Shown here in pieces: positions 1 through 5,816 of a stretch of 14,928 nt of DNA. The stretch comes from SLJN01 sp964505385 (GTDB lineage: Bacteria > Bacteroidota > Rhodothermia > Balneolales > Natronogracilivirgulaceae), in NCBI GenBank assembly GCA_964505385.1, contig CAZDIA010000059.1, positions 1 through 14,928 of the forward strand. The letters are read 5' to 3'. The notes beneath the pieces were generated by a model, which was given only the letters and a program-made list of their open reading frames with translations, ran no database searches and was not told the DNA's origin. Position numbers and translations under genes: made by a program. Positions within the stretch are counted from its first letter, which is position 1. Each line of letters starts with the position of its first letter.

Positions 1-620
1 AGCTCTGATTTAGCTTCTCTGGCACCCGCAACATCCTCGAACGTGGTTTTCTTCTTCCCTTCACCCGGTTTATGCAGTTTAGCCTGGCTTTTACCAATAC
101 TGAACATCCCCTGGTTTTGTCCCTGCATACGCCGAAAGAATGACCATGCTATTAAGATCAATATGAGGAATGGAAGTGTTCCGAAAAGCAGATACCACCA
201 AAAAATATTACCTTCCGGCTGTGTGGCAATCACCACACCTTTTTCATCCAGTATAGAAAACAGTTCATCGTCACCAAAGCTGGGCACATAGGTGTAAAAT
301 TCTTCAATCTTTTGGGTTTCACCGTCGGGAGTAGTCTGATCTATGGCTTCAACAAACTTACCCTCAATTTCATCACCCTGTACCTTGATTTCTTCAACAT
401 TTCCGGCCTTTAACTCGCTGCGAAAAGTTGTGTAGTTGATTTCGGTAGGCCCGTATAGTCCGCCTGCAAACGAATAAATAATCCAGCTACCGAGCAGTAC
501 GACAATCAACAGGTAAAAAAACATTATCCTGTTACCTCCCAACGGTGGTTGGGTTTGATTGTCCTGATCTTGTCTGTTTTCGTTACCTTTTTCCGGGGAA
601 TCGTTGTTATTCTGACTCAA
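1..620 (-). CDS. ftsH: ATP-dependent zinc metalloprotease FtsH, N-terminal part (cut by window edge)
   Basis: FtsH is a membrane-anchored AAA+ protease that extracts and degrades misfolded membrane proteins and some regulators. The first 206 codons are present. They show a hydrophilic Asn/Gln-rich head (residues 2-32), a first membrane helix (about 33-52), a periplasmic domain (about 53-137) with the family-typical INYTTFRSEL stretch, and a second membrane helix (about 139-162). A linker containing FSIGKSQAKL and the conserved entry to the AAA domain, TTFEDVAGAREAKSEL, follow. The Walker A, SRH and HEXXH zinc motifs would lie beyond position 1. The start is chosen at TTG (620-618), because an in-frame TAA directly precedes it and the Asn-rich head resembles Bacteroidota FtsH proteins. 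An in-frame ATG at 524-522 has a GGAGG about 10 bases upstream and is a real alternative. It would place the first helix at the very N-terminus. Identity is very sure; the start is moderate. Confidence 0.95.
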   Translation of the reverse strand, partial: MSQNNNDSPEKGNENRQDQDNQTQPPLGGNRIMFFYLLIVVLLGSWIIYSFAGGLYGPTEINYTTFRSELKAGNVEEIKVQGDEIEGKFVEAIDQTTPDGETQKIEEFYTYVPSFGDDELFSILDEKGVVIATQPEGNIFWWYLLFGTLPFLILILIAWSFFRRMQGQNQGMFSIGKSQAKLHKPGEGKKKTTFEDVAGAREAKSE

Positions 621-797
621 TTATATTGCAATTGGTTATCGGGTGAATACTTTACTACGAAAACGCGGGCCGGGCACATGCAGTACTCCGGCAGTAAACT
701 GTATAGTTGTATATAAACTTATACTATTATGCTAAAGCTAAAATAGAGCTTAATTTGTTTCCATATCAAAATTCTATAACGTTTGAGTTTGACATAA

Positions 798-1244
798 TCA
801 TGCCGCGACAGCTCTTTCTCTGCGACTTGCCACTACGAAAAGTCCGAATATAAGCAGAAATATGGCGATGGTGTAGGGTATAATGTCAGGAAATACCAGT
901 AGAATTACACCGGCTGTAAACGGGATAATCGCCATTAAAGATAATCCAACGGTCAAGACAATAGAAGCGGCAAAAAAGAAGAGGAAAAATGAAAATATCA
1001 GTGGAATGGCATTAGGAAAAACCAGAATAAAAACACCGGCCAATACTGATAACACGGTAATAGCGGCCGCGCCTCCAAAGAAATAAAAAATTAAACCCAT
1101 CGCAAGCAGATAACCTCCGGCAAAATAATAGACCAGGCCAGGCCACATCAGAATCGCCGCACCACATATAATTGCTATTATGGCGTGTGTGAGTGAGCGA
1201 TTTCCCTCACCGGTGTGTATATAAAAGTTAAATACGTTTGCCAT
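798..1244 (-). CDS. small integral membrane protein with three internal repeats (DUF308/HdeD-like)
   Basis: A 148-residue, almost wholly hydrophobic protein of unknown function. It is built from three tandem copies of a roughly 42-residue unit of two short membrane segments split by a G-x-x-I-L-x-x-P turn: G28..LMWPG, G70..LVFPNAIP and G112..LLVFPDIIP. This gives about six hydrophobic stretches, a short polar N-terminus (residues 1-19) and a basic C-terminal tail (RRER). The repeat pattern is that of the DUF308/HdeD group of short-repeat membrane proteins. Some of these are linked to acid or stress resistance in enterobacteria, but that role cannot be carried over here. It probably sits in the inner membrane. 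The ATG at 1244-1242 has no strong Shine-Dalgarno. It lies upstream of ftsH in the same direction, 177 bases away with no clear terminator between, so read-through is possible. The open frame is convincing; the family is a moderate guess. Confidence 0.75.
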   Translation of the reverse strand: MANVFNFYIHTGEGNRSLTHAIIAIICGAAILMWPGLVYYFAGGYLLAMGLIFYFFGGAAAITVLSVLAGVFILVFPNAIPLIFSFFLFFFAASIVLTVGLSLMAIIPFTAGVILLVFPDIIPYTIAIFLLIFGLFVVASRRERAVAA

Positions 1245-1297
1245 CGATATCTTTAAAATTTATTCCCGCGTGATTTTGCTCAAAATTCGTAACAATC

Positions 1298-1472
1298 AAT
1301 TTGAAAATCACAAAATTCAAATAACACACAATACTCAAATCACAATACCAAAAAATTAAGCACCCGCCTCCTCGAATCAATGCTTTCAGTCAAGTACCAA
1401 GCTTCCTTTGGGTCATTGATTATTGGAATTTATTTGAGATTTGTTATTTGTAATTTGTAATTTGTGTATTAT
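1298..1472. repeat. AT-rich imperfect inverted repeat between two minus-strand genes
   Basis: The left arm (about 1308-1350) is rich in CAAAT/CACAAT words. The right arm (about 1421-1470) is its approximate reverse complement, with repeated ATTTGTAATTTGT words. AATACTCAAATCACAATACC on the left matches the reverse complement of the right arm with a few gaps. The central part (1351-1420) is more GC-rich. I recall similar CAAATTACAAAT-type palindromes as dispersed intergenic repeats in FCB-group genomes; that is recollection, not a search result. It sits directly after the thioesterase stop codon and ahead of the 798-1244 gene, so its transcript could fold into a long weak hairpin. Confidence 0.5.
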
Positions 1473-1478
1473 CAGAGC

Positions 1479-1859
1479 TTAAATCGTTGTATTGTTTACT
1501 TCCATAGTTTTGCCGTGTGGAATCGGGTTTCCCTCTTCATCGATTCGCACGAAAACTATTTTTTCAATTGTGATGATATCCTCTTTGGTAAACTTGTTTC
1601 TTGCCACGCATCTAACCGTGATTGAAGTCTTCCCCATAGCTACGGTTTCCAAACCAATTTCGACCACATCACCAAGTTTCGCGCTGCTTACAAAGTCGAT
1701 TTCTGACATGTACTTGGTAACTATTTTCGGACGATCTAACTGGCAGGCAACGTAAATTGCTGCTTCTTCATCAATCCACTGGAGAACTGTTCCTCCAAAA
1801 AGAGTGCCTCCGGGATTCAAATCATGGGGTTTAACAAGTTTGCGACTATAAAAATTCAT
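1479..1859 (-). CDS. hot-dog fold acyl-CoA thioesterase (YciA/BFIT-type)
   Basis: Predicted to hydrolyse acyl-CoA esters to free acid and CoA in the cytoplasm. The 126-residue length is normal for a single hot-dog domain. The N-terminal signature is clear: H12-D-L-N15-P-G-G-T-L-F-G-G-T, then WIDEEAAIYVA, with D30 at the position of the catalytic acid in YciA-like enzymes. The central strand region (residues 45-105) contains KYMSEIDFVSSAKLGDVVEIG, typical of the sheet that shapes the acyl tunnel. The C-terminal strand FVRIDEEGNPIPHG is also family-like. Substrate chain length cannot be read from the sequence. The ATG is preceded not by a Shine-Dalgarno but by a 17-base leader motif almost identical to that of the gene starting at 3132. 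It is probably transcribed alone: the repeat array lies upstream and an inverted repeat downstream. Confidence 0.9.
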   Translation of the reverse strand: MNFYSRKLVKPHDLNPGGTLFGGTVLQWIDEEAAIYVACQLDRPKIVTKYMSEIDFVSSAKLGDVVEIGLETVAMGKTSITVRCVARNKFTKEDIITIEKIVFVRIDEEGNPIPHGKTMEVNNTTI

Positions 1860-1869
1860 GGATAAAAAA

Positions 1870-1886
1870 TTTTCGGGTCAAATAAT
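1870..1886 (-). promoter_or_regulatory. conserved leader motif upstream of the thioesterase
   Basis: Read on the minus strand, the motif is ATTATTTGACCCGAAAA, ending 10 bases before the ATG. It matches positions 3140-3156, upstream of another gene, at 16 of 17 bases. A few bases further upstream both have a CTAT(A)TTTGAT stretch resembling the Bacteroidota -7 element TAnnTTTG, so the motif probably lies at or just after the transcription start. Function is unknown: a 5' UTR element, a regulator site or part of the promoter are all possible. Confidence 0.4.
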
Positions 1887-1973
1887 CAAAATAGTATCTA
1901 TTACAACAGTATATATCGCCTGTTATTGAAATTTGTTGTACCTGGTTAATCAGACACCTCAAGGGAAACCGGA

Positions 1974-2690
1974 ACAATTTCTGAAGGAAGCGCAGAGAAG
2001 TGAAGAATCTCCCGGTAGTGGGCTGCTAAGGTGCCATTAATCGTTTGTGGCTAATGCGTTGCTTGTTGGATGGAGATTCCTCCCATGAGGTACGGCAGAG
2101 GGCGTTGCCGTTAATTGCAGCAGTGAATTTACCTGGATTATTAGTGATTGGCTTATGGTCGGAATGACAGCTTTTTTAACAGAGGGCGAAACCCTCTTCT
2201 CCCCCTTGCCCTCCGTGTCATTCTGAACGGAGCGCAGCGAAGTGAAGAATCTCCCCGCAGTGGCTGCTAACGTGTCATTAATTGTTTGTGGCTAATGAGT
2301 TGCTTGTTGGATGGAGATTCCTCCCATGAGGTACGGCAGAGGGTGTTGCCGTTAATTGCAGATGTGAATTTACCTGGATTATTAGTGATTAGCTAATGGT
2401 CGGAATGACAGTTTTTAACAGAGGGCGAAGCCCTCTTCTCCCCCTTGCCCTCCGTGTCATTCTGAACGGAGCGCAGCGAAGTGAAGAATCTCCCCGCAGT
2501 GGCTGCTAACGTGTCATTAATTGTTTGTGGCTAATGCGTTGCTTGTTGGATGGAGATTCCTCCCATGAGGTACGGCAGAGGGCGTTGCCGTTAATTGCAG
2601 CAGTGAATTTACCTGGATTATTAGTGATTGGCTTATGGTCGGAATGACAGCTTTTTTAACAGAGGGCGAAACCCTCTTGTCCCCCCTGTG
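1974..2690. repeat. tandem array of three copies of a ~240-bp palindromic-ended repeat
   Basis: Three direct copies of a unit lie head to tail. The TCTGAA(C/G)GGA/AGGAA start points fall at 1980, 2222 and 2461, giving periods of 242 and 239 bases. Each unit begins with TGTCATTCTGAACGGAGCG (degenerate in copy 1; 2216 and 2455 in copies 2 and 3). Each unit ends in TCGGAATGACA (to 2169, 2410 and 2649), an inverted match to the first bases, so each is a roughly 195-bp element with inverted ends. A 45-bp linker follows, carrying the hairpin AGAGGGC-GAA-GCCCTCT. The ends resemble the widespread GTCATTCTGAGCG...GAATGAC intergenic repeats of many bacterial genomes. Open frames inside carry no recognisable protein. 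The array fills most of the 901-base gap between the genes starting at 3132 and 1859. Confidence 0.9.
2420..2437. repeat. perfect 7-bp hairpin in the repeat linker (copy 2)
   Basis: AGAGGGC-GAA-GCCCTCT forms a perfect 7-bp stem with a three-base loop in copy 2. In copies 1 (about 2180-2196) and 3 (about 2660-2676) the sequence is AGAGGGCGAAACCCTCT, so the innermost pair is lost but the outer six remain. A pyrimidine run (TCTCCCCC) follows instead of a U tract, so it is not a convincing intrinsic terminator. Confidence 0.5.
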
Positions 2691-2760
2691 CTCGGACAAT
2701 GTAATAATAGCAGCCTCTGCCCAATACCTTAATACCATTGCGCCTTTAATCTACACCTTT

Positions 2761-3132
2761 CTAAAAAGGTTTATAAATGGCCAGCCATGTAGCAAGGATA
2801 CCCAGAATCGGCAAAATAAGTGCCATCGGTTTCGCCCATTGCGGTACTCTGTATGGCAATGCTATAGCGGCGCCAAGCAATACCCAGAGTAAAAGTTTTC
2901 CCCAAATCCAGCCGGGGAAGGCAGCGTGATCAATTCCGATACGAGCCATCAGGCCAAAACCGGCAACAAGCATAATTACCATTGCAATACCATGAATGAT
3001 AGTCAGAGGAGTTCTCCAGGTGTTGGTTTCTTTGGTGCCTCCATTAATCACATGGACAACGGTTCCGCCAAGTGCAAGAAATACGAATATTACGCCGATC
3101 AAATGTAACAGTAAGTATAAATTGTATGACAT
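2761..3132 (-). CDS. four-helix integral membrane protein of unknown function
   Basis: A 123-residue protein with four predicted membrane helices: about residues 5-25, 42-62, 77-93 and 101-119. Histidines lie in or near the membrane at H10, H27, H47 and H69. The arrangement LHLIGVIFVFLALGGTVVH in helix 1 and a second helix opening with IHGIAMVIML recalls small haem- or copper-linked four-helix families (CopD-, SirB- or cytochrome b561-like). I cannot assign one, and haem binding is only a possibility. It would lie in the inner membrane. The ATG at 3132-3130 has no Shine-Dalgarno but is preceded by the leader motif shared with the thioesterase gene and by a TATATTTG box. It is transcribed away from the CoA-transferase gene at 3295, with a 162-bp shared intergenic region. 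The hairpin ACCTTT-TTAG-AAAGGT overlaps its stop codon but lacks a U tract. Confidence 0.8.
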   Translation of the reverse strand: MSYNLYLLLHLIGVIFVFLALGGTVVHVINGGTKETNTWRTPLTIIHGIAMVIMLVAGFGLMARIGIDHAAFPGWIWGKLLLWVLLGAAIALPYRVPQWAKPMALILPILGILATWLAIYKPF

Positions 3133-3139
3133 AATTTAT

Positions 3140-3156
3140 TTTTCGGGTTAAATAAT
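3140..3156 (-). promoter_or_regulatory. conserved leader motif upstream of the four-helix membrane protein
   Basis: The minus-strand sequence is ATTATTTAACCCGAAAA, ending 7 bases before the ATG. It differs at one base from 1870-1886. The adenine-rich 3' end close to the start codon would suit Bacteroidota-type, Shine-Dalgarno-independent initiation, but the ACCCGA core is not explained by that. Confidence 0.4.
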
Positions 3157-3161
3157 TTCAT

Positions 3162-3169
3162 CAAATATA
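3162..3169 (-). promoter_or_regulatory. candidate Bacteroidota-type -7 promoter box
   Basis: The minus strand reads TATATTTG here, an exact match to the Bacteroidota -7 consensus TAnnTTTG, 29 bases upstream of the ATG at 3132. No TTTG -33 box at standard spacing is evident (a TTG lies only 14 bases upstream), so confidence is low. Confidence 0.3.
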
Positions 3170-3294
3170 GCATTTCAAAACTGCAATTCGTACCCTTTCG
3201 GTTGAGCTTTTTGCTATAAAGCAATTTTTAGAAATTATTCTTAATGGATTGGTTAAAAGCTCAATAAGCAACTAACAGAAATTATTTTTTACTG

Positions 3295-4485
3295 ATGAAT
3301 AAATTATTGGAAGGTCTTACTGTATTGGAACCGGCCGGGGTTCTTGCCGGACCGCTGGTCGGGATGTTTCTGGCTGAACACGGAGCAAGGGTAATAAAAA
3401 TCGAACCTGCGGGCCGGGGTGATGTTACGCGTACATGGAAAGTAGCCGGTGAGCCTGAGAATACTACTGTCAGCAGTTATTTCAGCTGCGCAAACTGGGG
3501 CAAAGAATCGGTTGCGTTAAATTTAAAATCTGAAGTCGGGCGGGAAATATTTCATCAGCTTGTAAGTAAATCCGACATTGTATTGACGAGCTATAAGGCC
3601 GGAGATGCCGAAAAACTTCAGGCTGACTATCCTACCCTTCGTGAATTGAAAGCCAATCTTATTTATGGAGCTATAACCGGTTTTGGTGATGATGACCCGC
3701 GCCCCGCTTTTGATGCGGTGATACAGGCGGAGTCGGGGTTTATGTATATGAACGGCACAACCGAAAGCGGCCCGTTAAAAATGCCGGTTGCGTTAATGGA
3801 TGTTTTGGCAGCACATCATTTAAAGGAAAAAATCCTGATGGCTTTAATGAAACGAGAGCGTGATGGCGAAGGGGCATATTTATCGGTTTCACTGATGGAA
3901 GCAGCGCTTGCATCCCTGGCAAATCAGGGTTCAGGATGGCTGGTTGCCGGAGCCGAGCCTCAAAATCTCGGATCGGAACATCCGCATATTTATCCGTATG
4001 GATCCGTGTTTCAAACCGGTGATGGAGTCCGTGTACTGCTGGCAATCGGTAATGATGCTCAGTTCCGGCTGATGATGGAGATTCTGGGTTACGAAGATAT
4101 ATCCGATGATCCTAAATTTTCTACCAATCCGGAACGCTCTGCAAACCGGGATGAGCTCCGGACAGTGCTGAGTGAGATTTTTCAGACTCAGCAGGATGGG
4201 AAAGCAATGATTGAAAGTTTTAAATCCAGACGAATTCCCTGCGGGGAGATCCTTCCGGTATCCGCCGCAGTTGAACGATACGGAAACACCGGTTTATTCA
4301 CGGGAACCCATCCGGATTACGGTACAATCAAAGGCATCCCAACCGGTAACACGGAGTCTGCCGAATGGATGACTCCGCCTCCTGAGCTTGGTTCATCCAC
4401 TAAACGTGTTTTAAATGAAACACTCGGCATCAGCATGACAAAGCTGGAAGAACTGCAAAATTCCGGCACCATCGCTGCCAGATAA
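3295..4485 (+). CDS. class III CoA-transferase, CaiB/BaiF family
   Basis: Moves CoA between acyl-CoA and carboxylate substrates in the cytoplasm; the acids used cannot be told from sequence. The 396-residue length is typical of the family. The N-terminal Rossmann-like region carries the signature VLAGPLVGMFLAEHGARVIK followed by IEPAGRGDVTR (residues 16-46). N67-W-G-K-E-S-V-A-L-N-L-K is the usual NRGKxSxxLDLK element. The region F139-D-A-V-I-Q-A-E-S-G corresponds to the conserved YDxxxQAxSG stretch. D169 in PVALMDVLAA aligns with the catalytic aspartate of formyl-CoA transferase, which forms the aspartyl-CoA thioester. The small C-terminal domain (about 200-330) contains HIYPYGSVFQTGDG, typical of the family. 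An alpha-methylacyl-CoA racemase-type activity in the same fold is possible. It has its own promoter region, shared divergently with the gene at 3132, and converges on the next gene with a 9-bp gap. Confidence 0.93.
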   Translation: MNKLLEGLTVLEPAGVLAGPLVGMFLAEHGARVIKIEPAGRGDVTRTWKVAGEPENTTVSSYFSCANWGKESVALNLKSEVGREIFHQLVSKSDIVLTSYKAGDAEKLQADYPTLRELKANLIYGAITGFGDDDPRPAFDAVIQAESGFMYMNGTTESGPLKMPVALMDVLAAHHLKEKILMALMKRERDGEGAYLSVSLMEAALASLANQGSGWLVAGAEPQNLGSEHPHIYPYGSVFQTGDGVRVLLAIGNDAQFRLMMEILGYEDISDDPKFSTNPERSANRDELRTVLSEIFQTQQDGKAMIESFKSRRIPCGEILPVSAAVERYGNTGLFTGTHPDYGTIKGIPTGNTESAEWMTPPPELGSSTKRVLNETLGISMTKLEELQNSGTIAAR

Positions 4486-4494
4486 AATGCCCCG

Positions 4495-5706
4495 CTATTT
4501 CACAAGCGTCATTTGATTTGACAGAACAACATCACCAGCACTGAGCCTGTAGATATATACGCCGCTCGGGTAGTCAGATGCATCCCAGCTGATTTCGTAT
4601 GTGCCGGCTTGCTGTGGTTCATCAACCAGTGTAGTAATTTTGCGGCCGGTCATATCAAAAATTTCCAGCTTAACCTGCCCGCCTTCAGGAACTGCATATT
4701 CGATGGTCGTAGCCGGATTAAACGGATTGGGATAATTTTGTGATAATGTAGCTTCCTGCGGAGTCTCAGCATGATCTACCGGCTGCGCGGAAGTTGGATC
4801 ACCCTCTTCGAAGTTGCTCATATGCGTGCTGTGGCCCGGTACAGTGAACTCCTCCGGTAACTCGTCATCTTGTGCAAGGCGAAACTCCGGCAGCCCGAGG
4901 TCCAAATCTACTTCGTGGGAATCAGCCTCCAATTGGGCAAGCCCCTTACCTTCCACCCAGTAACTGTACAATGTATAATCTTCAAATATCGGCAGTGAAA
5001 TTGAAAACCCACCTTCGGCAATTAATTCCAAATCCAGATTTACAATCGTTTCAAATGTTTCGGCATCGTATGATTCATCGTCCATTTCAACTTCGGCTGG
5101 ATCACCTCTTCTGCCCATAAGTTGAATTTCAATTCCAATCTCTTCAATCAATTCGATGATATCATCTTCAATCTCCTCATCAAATTCATCCGGAATCTCA
5201 AATTGTTCTTCAATTGAGATGATCTCCCAACCCTCTCCGGACTCTGTATCAAAGTTATACATTGGCAAAAAAGGCGGATCTTCAGGATCAAATTCATCTG
5301 ATAGTGCCATCAGTGCCCAAAGATTATCAGGCTGCGTTGCCAGCGCGAATATATCGTTATCAGGTATTTCAAATTCAGGTATTTCTATTCTCGGACCGAT
5401 CGCATCATCCTTAACCATCCACTCATAGCCGGTTTCAACCTCATCCTCTTGGTTCAGGCCTGAAATAATTTGATATACAGTAGCATCATTCTCAGTGTAA
5501 ATAACTGCAAGTGAGTCCCTGAAAGCAATTGCTTCCGGGATATCATCATCAAACTCATCATCAATATCACTGAAATAAGTATTGTACTGCCACGCTGTGC
5601 CTTCTGCTTGCGGCAAATAATCCGTTGCCTGCCCTTTTGTGATGCCCGGCAAGAGAAGTAGTAATGCTATTCCGAAAAAAAAGCACGTATTATACCATTG
5701 TTTCAT
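4495..5706 (-). CDS. secreted acidic protein with type IX secretion (type A) C-terminal sorting domain
   Basis: A 403-residue exported protein. A signal peptide (residues 1 to about 25, hydrophobic core FFFGIALLLLLPG) sends it to the periplasm. The C-terminal 81 residues (323-403) form a complete type-A sorting domain: QNYPNPFNPATTIEYAVPE, then V-K-L-E-I-F-D-M-T-G-R, a TLVDEPQQAGTYEISWDAS strand pair, SGVYIYRLSAG and a final MTLVK. Such domains direct outer-membrane passage by the type IX secretion system and cell-surface anchoring. The middle (about 26-320) is very rich in Asp and Glu, which suits a saline habitat, and shows no domain I recognise. GGAG lies 7 bases before the ATG, and a GGGTTAAA stretch lies at 5728-5735 in the leader. 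It follows the acyl-CoA dehydrogenase gene by 110 bases in the same direction. Localisation is sure; function is unknown. Confidence 0.92.
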   Translation of the reverse strand: MKQWYNTCFFFGIALLLLLPGITKGQATDYLPQAEGTAWQYNTYFSDIDDEFDDDIPEAIAFRDSLAVIYTENDATVYQIISGLNQEDEVETGYEWMVKDDAIGPRIEIPEFEIPDNDIFALATQPDNLWALMALSDEFDPEDPPFLPMYNFDTESGEGWEIISIEEQFEIPDEFDEEIEDDIIELIEEIGIEIQLMGRRGDPAEVEMDDESYDAETFETIVNLDLELIAEGGFSISLPIFEDYTLYSYWVEGKGLAQLEADSHEVDLDLGLPEFRLAQDDELPEEFTVPGHSTHMSNFEEGDPTSAQPVDHAETPQEATLSQNYPNPFNPATTIEYAVPEGGQVKLEIFDMTGRKITTLVDEPQQAGTYEISWDASDYPSGVYIYRLSAGDVVLSNQMTLVK

Positions 5707-5816
5707 AATGCACTCCGATAATCTGTAGGGTTAAACGTAGTAAGCCGTATTGTCTATAGGACGTCAAAAACACGAGTATTACATCAAATTATTTCTAAAA
5801 TCTCTCCGGTGCAATG

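Noticed and set aside
1974..2690. A CRISPR-like direct repeat array
   Set aside because: Units are about 240 bp with no short repeat/spacer pattern and no cas genes are nearby.
2755..2770. Hairpin ACCTTT-TTAG-AAAGGT at the end of the four-helix membrane protein gene as a terminator
   Set aside because: The stem is short, overlaps the stop codon and is followed by no run of T on the minus strand.
2517..2892. Open frames on both strands of the tandem repeat region (2517-2738 minus, 2635-2892 plus)
   Set aside because: They run across repeat copies or the opposite strand of the 2761-3132 gene, and the predicted peptides look like no protein.
3211..3229. TTGCT-ATAA-AGCAA followed by five T, resembling a terminator
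   Set aside because: The stem is only 5 AT-rich base pairs and lies in the shared promoter region of two divergent genes, where no transcript needs to end.
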